This document shows positions 25,513-34,137 of a stretch of DNA of 64,000 nucleotides, piece by piece (position 1 is the first letter of the stretch; every line of letters starts with the position of its first letter). A program made the translations under genes and the position numbers. Below the pieces are notes generated by a model. It worked only from the letters and a program-made list of their open reading frames with translations. It was not told the DNA's origin and searched no databases. The stretch covers positions 1 through 64,000 of the forward strand of contig NZ_CANLOB010000009.1 of assembly GCF_947492815.1 (NCBI RefSeq), written 5' to 3'. This stretch comes from an uncultured Dokdonia sp. Lineage in GTDB: Bacteria > Bacteroidota > Bacteroidia > Flavobacteriales > Flavobacteriaceae.

Positions 25513-25962
25513 ATGGCAAATATTCGCATTACAAAACAATTTACATTTGAAACGGGGCATGCGCTTTATGGGTATGACGGAAAATGTAAAAACGTACACG
25601 GTCACAGTTACAAATTAAGTGTCACTGTTATAGGATCTCCTATTTCTGATTCTAGTCACGTAAAATACGGGATGGTAATTGATTTTGGAGATCTCAAAAA
25701 GATAGTAAATAAGGAAATTGTAGATGTGTTTGATCACGCTACCGTTTTTAATAAGAACACCCCTCATGTTGAGCTTGCCAAAGAGCTTTCAGATAGAGGA
25801 CACAATGTATTATTGGTAGATTATCAACCTACCAGTGAAATGATGGTGGTTGATTTTGCTCAAAAAATTCAACCTTTACTTCCAGATCATATTAAACTTC
25901 ACTCACTACGACTTCAAGAAACGTGTTCAAGTTACGCAGAGTGGTTTGCAAGCGATAATTAG
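25513..25962 (+). CDS. 6-pyruvoyl-tetrahydropterin synthase / 6-carboxytetrahydropterin synthase family protein
   Basis: 149 residues from the ATG at 25513; a longer upstream frame only translates the palindrome. Zinc-binding His residues lie in TGHALYG and NVHGHSYK; the catalytic Cys lies in GKCKNVHGH. Also conserved are GMVIDFGDLK, DVFDHATVFN and LQETCSSYAEW. The family serves queuosine (QueD) or pterin synthesis. It is 3 bases ahead of lpxH. Confidence 0.9.
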   Translation: MANIRITKQFTFETGHALYGYDGKCKNVHGHSYKLSVTVIGSPISDSSHVKYGMVIDFGDLKKIVNKEIVDVFDHATVFNKNTPHVELAKELSDRGHNVLLVDYQPTSEMMVVDFAQKIQPLLPDHIKLHSLRLQETCSSYAEWFASDN

Positions 25963-25965
25963 CCT

Positions 25966-26748
25966 ATGAATATTCCTGCAGGAAAGAAAGTTTATTTTTC
26001 TAGTGATAACCACTTAGGAGCTCCTACACATAATGAGAGTAGGCCTAGAGAACAAAAATTTTTACGTTGGCTAGATGAAATTCGTCCAGATGCACATGCT
26101 ATTTTCTTATTAGGAGATCTCTTTGATTTTTGGTTTGAATATAGAACAGTAGTCCCAAAAGGGTTTGTAAGAACACTAGGTAAACTTGCAGAATTTAGAG
26201 ATAGCGGTATTGAGATCTATTTTTTTGTAGGAAACCATGATTTATGGATGAATGGCTATTTTGAAGATGAGTTAGGGATTCCAGTATATCATAACCCCAA
26301 GGTTTTTACCATGAATGGCAAGAAGTTTTTCTTAGGACATGGTGATGGTCTAGGGCCAGGAGATAAAGGCTATAAACGTATGAAAAAAGTTTTTAGAGGA
26401 CGTTTTTTTCAGTGGATATTTAGATGGGGTCATCCCGATATTGGGATGCGTATTGCACAATATTTTTCTGTAAAGAATAAACTAATCTCTGGAAATGACG
26501 ATCATATTTTTTTAGGAGAAGAAAATGAATGGCTTGCTGCATATGCAAAACGTAAGCTTGAGACCGAGCATTACGACTACTTTGTTTTTGGACACCGTCA
26601 TTTACCTATGGAAATTAAAGTAGGAGAACAAACTACTTATTTTAATATAGGAGATTGGATACATCATTATACCTATGGTGTTTTTGATGGAACGACGTTT
26701 CAGATAAAGAAATTTGAACCTTCAAAAAATGAAGGTGTATATTTATAG
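25966..26748 (+). CDS. lpxH: UDP-2,3-diacylglucosamine diphosphatase
   Basis: 260 residues. Metallophosphoesterase motifs: SDNHLG, LLGDLFDFWFEYR, GNHDLWM, LGHGDGLGPGD and FGHRHLP, in calcineurin-like order. It hydrolyses UDP-diacylglucosamine to lipid X in lipid A synthesis (known). It starts 3 bases after the queD-like gene and is followed 12 bases later by the hydrolase lipoprotein, so the three are probably co-transcribed. Confidence 0.92.
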   Translation: MNIPAGKKVYFSSDNHLGAPTHNESRPREQKFLRWLDEIRPDAHAIFLLGDLFDFWFEYRTVVPKGFVRTLGKLAEFRDSGIEIYFFVGNHDLWMNGYFEDELGIPVYHNPKVFTMNGKKFFLGHGDGLGPGDKGYKRMKKVFRGRFFQWIFRWGHPDIGMRIAQYFSVKNKLISGNDDHIFLGEENEWLAAYAKRKLETEHYDYFVFGHRHLPMEIKVGEQTTYFNIGDWIHHYTYGVFDGTTFQIKKFEPSKNEGVYL

Positions 26749-26760
26749 AAATTAAGCATT

Positions 26761-27693
26761 ATGCGATATATTCTTACCATTTTATCTTTTGTTTTATTTT
26801 TTACTTCTTGTAAACCTTATCAGTCTACTACTATGAGACCAGAGCAGATAACGTATGATACTTTCAGAGCACAGCAGCAATCGTTTACTTCTAACGATGG
26901 AATTATAAAATATATAGATAAAGGAGAAGGTCCAGTGATTGTATTATTACATGGAGTACCAACGTCAGGATGGTTGTATCGTAAAATGATTGACCCTTTG
27001 GTAGAAAGTGGTTATCGTGTGATTGCACCAGATATGCTAGGTTTTGGGAATAGTGATTCTCCAGAAGGCTATGAGATTTATTCTGAAGAAATGCATGCAC
27101 AACGATTGTTGGAATTATTAAATAACCTGAATATAGATTCTTGGACGCACGTAATGCACGACGCAGGAGGACTATGGACATGGGAGCTGTTAGAAGAAGC
27201 TTCAGATAAAGTAAATCATTTAGTTGTTCTAAACACTATTATATATGAAGAGGGGTTTGATCCTCCTATTCGTTTTGAACCTGGTGTTATGGCGCGTGCT
27301 GCTATGTGGGGGTATCGTAATGGTATTACAACAAACATGATGTTGAAAGGTCTTTTTAAAGAAGGACTTACAGAAAACACCTTAAATAAAACAGATATAG
27401 AAGGGTATAAACGTCCTCTTAAAGAAGGGAAGACGAAAGCAATGTATTACTTTTTCACACAAACTTGTAATGCACTTCCAGAATACCAACCTATGATTCA
27501 AAAAATGAATACCCCTACGACGATTATTTGGGGAAAGAATGATACGTTCTTAAAGCTAGCGCCTCAACAAGAAGCTATTCAGAAGGATCTAGGAATTAAA
27601 GACGAGGATGTGCATATTCTAGAAGCAAAACATTTTATTCAAGAAGAAAAGCCTGAAGAAATCGTACAGATGATTCTGGAATTTATCAAGTAA
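26761..27693 (+). CDS. Alpha/beta-hydrolase lipoprotein, haloalkane-dehalogenase-like
   Basis: 310 residues. Lipoprotein signal MRYILTILSFVLFFTSC, lipobox FTSC. The fold motifs are LLHGVPTSGWLYR (oxyanion hole), DMLGFGNSDSP, and a nucleophile elbow MHDAGG with Asp134 in the nucleophile position, not Ser. The C-terminal KHFIQEEKPEEI carries the catalytic His in the HFxQEExP form seen in haloalkane dehalogenases. The Trp that usually follows the nucleophile (DWG) is replaced by Ala, so the true chemistry could be dehalogenase, epoxide hydrolase or other. Location: membrane-anchored, facing the periplasm. Confidence 0.75.
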   Translation: MRYILTILSFVLFFTSCKPYQSTTMRPEQITYDTFRAQQQSFTSNDGIIKYIDKGEGPVIVLLHGVPTSGWLYRKMIDPLVESGYRVIAPDMLGFGNSDSPEGYEIYSEEMHAQRLLELLNNLNIDSWTHVMHDAGGLWTWELLEEASDKVNHLVVLNTIIYEEGFDPPIRFEPGVMARAAMWGYRNGITTNMMLKGLFKEGLTENTLNKTDIEGYKRPLKEGKTKAMYYFFTQTCNALPEYQPMIQKMNTPTTIIWGKNDTFLKLAPQQEAIQKDLGIKDEDVHILEAKHFIQEEKPEEIVQMILEFIK

Positions 27694-27696
27694 GTT

Positions 27697-27894
27697 CTAT
27701 TTATTCAGAAAGTCCTTAAAACTTTGAATTGTAAAGACCTTCCAGATTGCGGTTAAGGCAGCAATTACTTTTAAGATTGTCGAAAATGTAATGAGCTCAT
27801 CTCCGTATGACCAATGCATAACCTTTAATAATGCACCTACGGTCATAACAATATATGCAATCAAAAATAATACGAGGATATGTTTTACTTTCAT
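27697..27894 (-). CDS. GldL-like small membrane protein
   Basis: 65 residues with two hydrophobic helices (about 5-24 and 36-55). The GALLKVMHWSYGDEL segment resembles the N-terminal membrane hairpin of GldL, the T9SS/gliding motor subunit (GALFKIMHWPG). The large cytoplasmic part of GldL is absent, so this is a mini-protein and not a truncated gldL by accident: it has a clean start and stop. It starts 2 bases after the recJ stop and is probably the last gene of that operon. Function unknown. Confidence 0.65.
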   Translation of the reverse strand: MKVKHILVLFLIAYIVMTVGALLKVMHWSYGDELITFSTILKVIAALTAIWKVFTIQSFKDFLNK

Positions 27895-27896
27895 TG

Positions 27897-29588
27897 TTAT
27901 TTAATGTCTTTGATTCGTAATTGCAAACTCACTTCGCCATTCCACGTATTTTCATCTAATACATAGGCTGCGCTAAAAGGCTTTTTATTATTGATGAGGT
28001 CATACGCATCTCCAATACCAAAACCAATTCCTCCGATACGTTTTCCTTTGTTGTGTTGTGTCACAGTTACTTTAAGGTGGGATTCATCAGCGCCTACTTT
28101 TTTACCATATCCTGTATCTACAAGATTTTCTGTCATAAATGTAGGTTTCATATTACCAGGACCAAAGGGAGCAAATTGTTTTAGAATGCGATAAAACTTT
28201 GGGGTAATGTCTTCAAGATTGATTTTTGCGTCTATGGTAATTTCTGGAATCAATAATCGTTCTTCACATGAAGCGGTGACAACTTCTTCGAAACGTTGTT
28301 TAAACGCTTCGTAATTCTCTTCTTTTAAGGTGAGTCCAGCAGCATATTTATGACCTCCAAATTGCTCTATGAACTCTTCACATTTATGTAATGCATTATA
28401 CACGTCAAATCCTTTTACAGATCTTGCAGAAGCAGCAAGTTTTTCACCACTTTTTGTAAAGACCAATGTAGGTCTGTAGTATGTTTCTGTAAGCCTAGAA
28501 GCGACAATTCCTATGACACCTTTATGCCAATCTTTTTGATAGACAACTGTTGTTTTTCTATCTGTTTCGTTATTTTTTTGAATTTGCGTAAGCGCTTCTT
28601 CAGTAATTGCTTTATCAGCTTCTTTACGATCTGCATTGTATTGTTCTATTTCGACAGCATAATTTTGTGCGGTATTATAATCTTGCTCTACAAGTAATGC
28701 TACGGCATGATTTCCATGTTTCATGCGTCCAGCAGCATTGATACGAGGTGCGATAACAAAAACAACATCAGTAATGGTAAGAATATCTTTTTTTAATTGT
28801 TGTATAATCGCTTTAAAACCCGCTCGAGGAGCTGTATTTATAACTTCTAGACCATAGTAGGCAAGAATTCTATTTTCACCAGTCATGGGAACAATATCTG
28901 CTCCTATTGCAGTGGCAACAAGATCTAGATATGGATGCAGTTCTGAAAATGGTTGATTACGCTTTCGCGAAAGCGCACTTATTAATTTAAACCCGACTCC
29001 ACAGCCGCATAACTCATCATAAGGATACTGGCAATCATCTCGTTTAGGATCTAAAACAGCCACAGCGTCTGGCAATTGAGGCCCAGGACGGTGATGGTCA
29101 CAGATAATAAAATCAATGCCTTTTTCTTTTGCATAGGCTACTTTATCTATGGCTTTTACACCACAATCTAAGGCAATAATAAGGGTAATATCATTATCTG
29201 ATGCATAATCTATACCCATGAAAGAAACGCCATATCCTTCGGCATATCGATCAGGGATATAGGTTGCAATGGTAGGATGAATTGTTTTTAAATACGAAGA
29301 CATTAATGCGACGCTTGTTGTACCGTCTACATCATAATCTCCATAAACGAGTATGTTTTCTCCTTGTGCAATAGCTTGTTCAATACGTGTAACAGCTTTG
29401 TCCATATCCTTCATTAAGAAAGGATCATGAAGCTCTTCTAATGATGGTCTGAAAAATTGTTTTGCTTTATCAAAACTATCAATACCTCTTTCTACTAGGA
29501 GTTGCGCAATAATAGGGGCAACATGTAATGCTTGCGAAAGTGTGTGTACATTTTCAGAATTTTGCACAGGTTTTAGGTTCCATCTCAT
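27897..29588 (-). CDS. recJ: Single-stranded-DNA-specific exonuclease RecJ
   Basis: 563 residues. DHH-superfamily motifs: LVYGDYDVDGTTSVAL, IALDCG, ICDHHRPGPQLP, and the DHHA1 block GGHKYAAGLTL. APRINAAGRMKHG is also conserved. It degrades single-stranded DNA 5' to 3' in recombination and mismatch repair. It starts 3 bases after the SPOR protein gene. The palindrome at 28961 is read as LSRKR in a surface loop (SALSRKRNQPF). Confidence 0.96.
   Translation of the reverse strand: MRWNLKPVQNSENVHTLSQALHVAPIIAQLLVERGIDSFDKAKQFFRPSLEELHDPFLMKDMDKAVTRIEQAIAQGENILVYGDYDVDGTTSVALMSSYLKTIHPTIATYIPDRYAEGYGVSFMGIDYASDNDITLIIALDCGVKAIDKVAYAKEKGIDFIICDHHRPGPQLPDAVAVLDPKRDDCQYPYDELCGCGVGFKLISALSRKRNQPFSELHPYLDLVATAIGADIVPMTGENRILAYYGLEVINTAPRAGFKAIIQQLKKDILTITDVVFVIAPRINAAGRMKHGNHAVALLVEQDYNTAQNYAVEIEQYNADRKEADKAITEEALTQIQKNNETDRKTTVVYQKDWHKGVIGIVASRLTETYYRPTLVFTKSGEKLAASARSVKGFDVYNALHKCEEFIEQFGGHKYAAGLTLKEENYEAFKQRFEEVVTASCEERLLIPEITIDAKINLEDITPKFYRILKQFAPFGPGNMKPTFMTENLVDTGYGKKVGADESHLKVTVTQHNKGKRIGGIGFGIGDAYDLINNKKPFSAAYVLDENTWNGEVSLQLRIKDIK
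28961..28974. repeat. Palindrome GCTTTCGCGAAAGC, copy 7, inside recJ
   Basis: Perfect 14-mer, left flank TTAC, right flank GCAC; read as LSRKR on the recJ strand. Confidence 0.95.
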
Positions 29589-29591
29589 AGA

Positions 29592-31220
29592 TTATTGGAT
29601 ATTTATTTTAAGTATCCAAGCATCTTTTAAGTCTTGATCTTTTCGCATCTTTTTTAAGACTTCGTAGAGTAATACAGGGTCTTCATTATTACCTATAGAA
29701 ACATAATAGAAGTTGTTTTCTGGTCTTCTAAAAATGTTAGATTGAATATTTTTACCTTTAAGCTTATTGGCCCATTTTTCGGCATTTGTTTTTGAAGAAA
29801 AAACATTTGAAATGATATAATACCCTCTTAGTACATCAGGAACTTTTGTAGGTTTCTTATCAATGATTTTTACTAAAGTATCATCTATAGAGGTAGTTTC
29901 TTCTTTTGGGGTTATTTTAGGCTCTTCTGGTTTTTCTTGAGGAATAGCAACTTCCTCTTTTTCTTCAACGACTTCAATTTCTTTAGGAGTGGATATTTCA
30001 ACTACTTCTGTCACTTCTTTTTCTCTAGGCTCTTCGAGAGTAACCACTTCAACCACTTCAATTATTTCCTCTTCCTTCTCTTCTTTGGTTTCTGTTGTAG
30101 AGGTGATAGCTTCCGTATCAGTAGTCGATTTGTTGAGTGTCGTTTGAAATGCTACAAAATAAATATAGTATCTATCTGCTCTGGTTTTAAACTGTAATTT
30201 AAAGCCACTATTGTTGTTTGCGATACTTGTATTTATTTCATTAGGCACCGTAACCTTTGCAATATCAAAACCTAAGGTATTTTTGCTATTAGGAGTACGA
30301 TCTGTATAATAGGTATTGTCAATAGTAATACTACTATTAAAAAAATTATCTGAAGCTCTAACCCCATTATCTAAGGTGACATACTTTTGCTCTTCAGGAT
30401 AATAAATAGCTATTTGATCTTTTTTGAGGGTACTATCTCCTTCAAGAGCACTTACAGTAAGTGCTGTTTTTGTTTCTGTTTTTTCGGGAGCTTTAAAGTT
30501 TCCAAAATTAATTTCTACTCCTTTTTTATTTACATGATTAAAACCATTATAAGTAGTGATATATTGTAACGGATCTTTGTCATTTTCATAAATAACATAT
30601 AGCATCCAACCTGCTGAGCTTCCTCCGGAAATATATCCTTGTGTAGCGGCAATATTTGCAACAATATAGGTGCCATTAATGGTTTGATTATCTTTTATGA
30701 GGTTCGTAATATCTTTATAGCAAGTATAAGGCCTACTTGAGGTAACACCTTTTACAGTTCCTTGTTTTCCGTCATAAATTAAGTCTCCTCTAATGGGAAT
30801 ATATGATCCACCAGGAATTTTTAATTGAACCTCTTGAACATCATGTGTAGGATCTCCATTTTGTTTATATACATACCGATTTCCTTTAGCAACTTTAGTT
30901 CCTTTTTCTGTAGGATAGGTTGCAGTCCAGTATAAAGCAGCATATTTTATAGAAGCCCCTTCAGGAATAGTAAGATTGGCACTACTAGAGTTATAGGTAG
31001 TTATAGCATCGTCTATATCTACATACTTCATTTTTGTTTCATCATTAAACTCATCGGTAGCATCTATAGGCTTGCTTTTATGCTTGCTTAAATTGTTATT
31101 ACCTATTACTTGCGTATTTCCTCGAATATAAAATTCATTTACTCGTGTAAACTCTTTACTATTTTGAGCATACAAAGAAATTCCAAATAAGAAACACAAG
31201 GATGTATAAAAAAGACGCAT
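29592..31220 (-). CDS. Exported protein with DUF3344-like module, acidic linker and SPOR domain
   Basis: 542 residues. Signal peptide 1-18 (ending SLYAQ). Residues 20-360 contain an adhesin-like module: IRGNTQVIGNN, LTIPEGASIKYAALYWTATYP, and GYISGGSSAGWMLYVIYEN, typical of DUF3344-like surface domains. Residues about 370-460 are a Glu/Val/Lys/Thr-rich linker. The last 75 residues (GYYIISNVFSSKTNAEKWANKLKGK) form a SPOR domain, which binds denuded peptidoglycan at division sites (known). This suggests a cell-wall-bound protein displaying a beta-rich head. It leads directly into recJ (3 bases). Confidence 0.75.
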   Translation of the reverse strand: MRLFYTSLCFLFGISLYAQNSKEFTRVNEFYIRGNTQVIGNNNLSKHKSKPIDATDEFNDETKMKYVDIDDAITTYNSSSANLTIPEGASIKYAALYWTATYPTEKGTKVAKGNRYVYKQNGDPTHDVQEVQLKIPGGSYIPIRGDLIYDGKQGTVKGVTSSRPYTCYKDITNLIKDNQTINGTYIVANIAATQGYISGGSSAGWMLYVIYENDKDPLQYITTYNGFNHVNKKGVEINFGNFKAPEKTETKTALTVSALEGDSTLKKDQIAIYYPEEQKYVTLDNGVRASDNFFNSSITIDNTYYTDRTPNSKNTLGFDIAKVTVPNEINTSIANNNSGFKLQFKTRADRYYIYFVAFQTTLNKSTTDTEAITSTTETKEEKEEEIIEVVEVVTLEEPREKEVTEVVEISTPKEIEVVEEKEEVAIPQEKPEEPKITPKEETTSIDDTLVKIIDKKPTKVPDVLRGYYIISNVFSSKTNAEKWANKLKGKNIQSNIFRRPENNFYYVSIGNNEDPVLLYEVLKKMRKDQDLKDAWILKINIQ

Positions 31221-31241
31221 AATTTTTGGGGCTATAGTTAG

Positions 31242-31673
31242 TTAGGCGTCACTTTTGTGAAAGTGTACACCAACCTCTAATGTAGCAAATCTTCTAAACA
31301 TTTCCATAACACCACAATAAGTGCTTTCAGAAAGGTCTACTGCTTTTTGAATTTTGGCTTCATCAAGGTCCTCTCCATAAAAGTGATAATCCAACCAAAC
31401 TTTGTGGTAATATTTTGGGTGCTCTTCAGTAAGTTCTCCTTTTACTTCCATCTTAAATTCTGGAACGGCAACACGCATTTTATTTAATACAAAAACAATA
31501 TCAAGACCAGTACAACCTGCTAATGATGATAACATAAGTGCTTTTGGACCCATGCCGTCATTAGCACCTCCATTTTCTGGAGATGTATCTATAAGTGTTT
31601 TATAACCCGTTGGGCTATCAGTTTCAAATTGCATTCCTTTTTTATAAACGGTAGTAACTGTATGTGATGCCAT
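31242..31673 (-). CDS. OsmC family protein
   Basis: 143 residues from the ATG at 31671-31673 (MASHTVTTVYKKGMQF). Longer upstream frames translate intergenic DNA and the palindrome. OsmC/Ohr features: GPKALMLSSLAGCTGLDIVFVL with the first Cys, and SESTYCGVMEMF with the second. This fold reduces organic hydroperoxides with paired Cys residues (known). It lies 21 bases before the SPOR gene. Confidence 0.9.
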   Translation of the reverse strand: MASHTVTTVYKKGMQFETDSPTGYKTLIDTSPENGGANDGMGPKALMLSSLAGCTGLDIVFVLNKMRVAVPEFKMEVKGELTEEHPKYYHKVWLDYHFYGEDLDEAKIQKAVDLSESTYCGVMEMFRRFATLEVGVHFHKSDA

Positions 31674-31732
31674 ATGCTTTATGATTTTTTGAATAATTGA
31701 AAGTACAAAAATGATAGGGAAATGCCTATCTT

Positions 31733-31746
31733 GCTTTCGCGAAAAA
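31733..31746. repeat. Palindrome copy 8, right end degenerate
   Basis: It reads GCTTTCGCGAAA and then runs into an A tract, so the final GC is lost. It lies 60 bases upstream of osmC. Confidence 0.85.
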
Positions 31747-31834
31747 AAATAGTTGTGTATTATAAAATATAGCGTAAAAATACTGCTTTTATGATATATG
31801 AAAATCCTTATAAACAAGTTATATTTAACTATAC

Positions 31835-31848
31835 GCTTTCGCGAAAGC
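31835..31848. repeat. Palindrome GCTTTCGCGAAAGC, copy 9
   Basis: Perfect 14-mer with left flank ATAC, between the divergent osmC and CMD-family genes, only 102 bases from copy 8. Confidence 0.95.
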
Positions 31849-31913
31849 AAAAACAAAACGATAACACCGTGATATATACATTTGATGTATAGTCACATCT
31901 AATAAAAAAAACT

Positions 31914-32504
31914 ATGCCATTAGTAACACCATTGAATCCAGAGCATGATGAAACAACCAGAGAACTTGCTGAATTTTTTAATGAAACATTAGGATTTTGT
32001 CCCAATTCTGTACTTACCATGCAGCGTCGTCCTGATATTTCTCGTGCTTTTATAAATCTTAATAAAGCAGTGATGGCAAATCAAGGAAATGTCACTTCTG
32101 CTTTAAAACGTATGATTGCATGGGTTTCGAGTAATGCAACAGGATGTCGTTATTGTCAGGCACATGCGATACGAGCAGCAGAACGTTATGGTGCTGAACA
32201 AGAACAATTAGATAATATTTGGGAATACAGAACACATTCAGCATTTTCTGATGCAGAAAGAGCTGCATTAGATTTTTCACTCGCAGCAAGCCAAGTACCC
32301 AATGCTGTAGATGCAAAAATTAAAGAAGAATTATACAAATATTGGGATGAAGGAGAAATTGTAGAAATGTTAGGAGTGATTTCTTTATTTGGATACCTGA
32401 ATCGTTGGAATGATTCTATGGGAACAACACTAGAAGGAGATGCTATTGAAAGCGGAAATCAATATTTAGGAAAACATGGATTTGAAGTAGGGAAACACGT
32501 TTAG
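31914..32504 (+). CDS. Carboxymuconolactone decarboxylase (AhpD-like) family protein
   Basis: 196 residues, all-helical. The AhpD-like redox motif CRYCQAH (CxxC...H) lies in ATGCRYCQAHAIRAAERYG, preceded by ALKRMIAWVSSNA. Proteins of this layout are annotated as peroxidase-related. It is divergent from osmC, another peroxide-linked gene, so the pair may share an oxidative-stress promoter region (inference). Confidence 0.88.
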   Translation: MPLVTPLNPEHDETTRELAEFFNETLGFCPNSVLTMQRRPDISRAFINLNKAVMANQGNVTSALKRMIAWVSSNATGCRYCQAHAIRAAERYGAEQEQLDNIWEYRTHSAFSDAERAALDFSLAASQVPNAVDAKIKEELYKYWDEGEIVEMLGVISLFGYLNRWNDSMGTTLEGDAIESGNQYLGKHGFEVGKHV

Positions 32505-32877
32505 AAAAAGAACGTATCAAATAATCACTATTATATGCAAAAAAGAGGAAACATTTGGTTCCTCTTTTTTGCATTTTTAATAGGTACATACAACCAAAAA
32601 GCAACATTTTTTTATGACTAATTGTTAGTTTTAAGAAGCTTAAGGTATAATTGAATAGCAAAAAACCTTAAGCTCTTTACGGTAAAAACGTAATTTTTCC
32701 TTATGTTTGATGTATAATTCTTACGTAATCTAATTTAAAAAGTCTTTGAAAAGCATATTTATCGGTTAAAAAGCACTTGATTGTTAAAAAATAGATAGAT
32801 GATCTTTTTAAATAAAAAAAAGACTCATTAATTCTATATTTACGTGAGATTTTTTGAAATAAATAACTATGTATAAT
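32505..32877. other. Intergenic stretch with a terminator
   Basis: It contains the terminator of the CMD-family gene, then about 300 AT-rich bases that form the 5' region of the first of two paralogous lipoproteins. No RNA or small gene was recognised. Confidence 0.6.
32537..32572 (+). terminator. Terminator after CMD-family gene
   Basis: GCAAAAAAGAGGAA and TTCCTCTTTTTTGC flank an 8-base loop, 33 bases past the stop. Confidence 0.85.
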
Positions 32878-33918
32878 ATGAAAAAACAAATCCTACTTTT
32901 AAGTGTCTTTGCCGCTGGCCTTTTAGGTTCTTGTAGTGATGAAGAAACTATCACTAGTAATGATGCTACTACAGATTTTGAAGTTGCTATTGAGCAAATA
33001 GATTTTAATCCAGAAACGGCTGAGCCAGATAGCAGGTTTAATGATACTAGTGATGGCCTATATCATGGAGTTATTGTGACATTAGATACAGAAATTCATG
33101 GTAAAATATGGGTAAATGTAAATAATGATGGTCATTATAATGCTACTGTTGTTACAAACGAAGGAGATAGGTTTAGATTTTCAGCAAAACAATTTGGTAT
33201 AAGTGCTACTCAACTTTCTTTTGTTGGAGACAGAGGTTCTTTTGATTATGATGTGAGTAATATAGATAACCCAATTGCTACCAATGTAATTATAGATTCG
33301 AAAGATGGACATATTGCTTCTGTAAAAGATAGAGCAGGACAACGTGCTGCTGCTATATTAGGATCCTTTACAACAAATGACGATCCTATGAATATTATTT
33401 CAGGAACTTGGGATTTAATTACTGATGGAACACCAAACCCAGATGCATTTAACTTTCCATTATTAACAGAAGTAGTGATTACAGTTACAAATAATGGTAA
33501 TGTGTATTCAGATACAGATTTTGAAACATTTGATTATAATTGTTTTTTCGATACTAATGGTATAGCACCTATATTCTTACACGAAGACCCAATGACAACA
33601 CCAAATGGGCGTAACGAATTTTGGGCACAAGATCAATCATTCCTGTTAGGGAATGCAACCTTAAACTATTGGTTAGGACAAAGTAGTGGATTAGTAGATA
33701 TTAATGGACCAACATTTGCAGATCATGGATTCCATAATAATGATTTTGCAGATCCACCTGCATCTGTGTGTACATCTGTAGACGGACAAAAAGGAATCTG
33801 GACTTGGAATGGGCGTACAGGAATTTCTACGTTTGATGATCCGTTTGATGTTGAAATGAGACATTCAGAAAATGCTAATTACGAGGCATTTAAGCAAATG
33901 CTTAGAGCAAACAACTAG
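32878..33918 (+). CDS. Lipoprotein of unknown family (paralogue 1)
   Basis: 346 residues from the ATG at 32878 (MKKQILLLSVFAAGLLGSC); an ATG nine bases earlier is also possible. Lipobox GSC. The mature protein shares a full-length pattern with the gene at 34138: YHGVIVTLDTEIHGKIWVN, NDGHYNATVVTN, FVGDRGSFDYDVS, NPIATNVIIDSKDGHI, GTWDLITDGTPNPD, RNEFWAQDQ and KGIWTWNGRTGISTFDD. No known enzyme motif. Beta-rich, probably at the cell surface or periplasm. It has its own terminator, so the two copies are separate transcription units. Confidence 0.8.
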   Translation: MKKQILLLSVFAAGLLGSCSDEETITSNDATTDFEVAIEQIDFNPETAEPDSRFNDTSDGLYHGVIVTLDTEIHGKIWVNVNNDGHYNATVVTNEGDRFRFSAKQFGISATQLSFVGDRGSFDYDVSNIDNPIATNVIIDSKDGHIASVKDRAGQRAAAILGSFTTNDDPMNIISGTWDLITDGTPNPDAFNFPLLTEVVITVTNNGNVYSDTDFETFDYNCFFDTNGIAPIFLHEDPMTTPNGRNEFWAQDQSFLLGNATLNYWLGQSSGLVDINGPTFADHGFHNNDFADPPASVCTSVDGQKGIWTWNGRTGISTFDDPFDVEMRHSENANYEAFKQMLRANN

Positions 33919-33942
33919 AAATAAAACGTTCTAAAATATAAC

Positions 33943-33970
33943 ACCTCCATAACAGTACTGTTATGGAGGT
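33943..33970 (+). terminator. Terminator after lipoprotein paralogue 1
   Basis: Near-perfect palindrome with the arms ACCTCCATAACAG and CTGTTATGGAGGT, followed by a T run. Confidence 0.9.
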
Positions 33971-34094
33971 TTTTTTATATAATATACTAATATTGGTAAG
34001 AAAAAACTTTCAACCTAATGAAGGTTTACTTACGGTAGTCGTATTTGTTTTGGGTGATAGCGAAAAGATGCTAGATAAGTGTTAAACTAATACT

Positions 34095-34134
34095 CAATGG
34101 TTACATTTATACATAACTCTAAACATAACCATTG
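34095..34134. promoter_or_regulatory. Inverted repeat CAATGGTTA ... TAACCATTG just before the start of paralogue 2
   Basis: Two perfect 9-base arms at 34095-34103 and 34126-34134, 22 bases apart; the right arm ends 3 bases before the ATG. As RNA it would form a leader hairpin next to the start codon; as DNA it could be an operator. Confidence 0.45.
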
Positions 34135-34137
34135 AAT

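Noticed and set aside
31674..31856. N-terminal extension of the OsmC protein
   Set aside because: It is a hydrophobic low-complexity reading of AT-rich DNA and the palindrome; OsmC starts at 31673.
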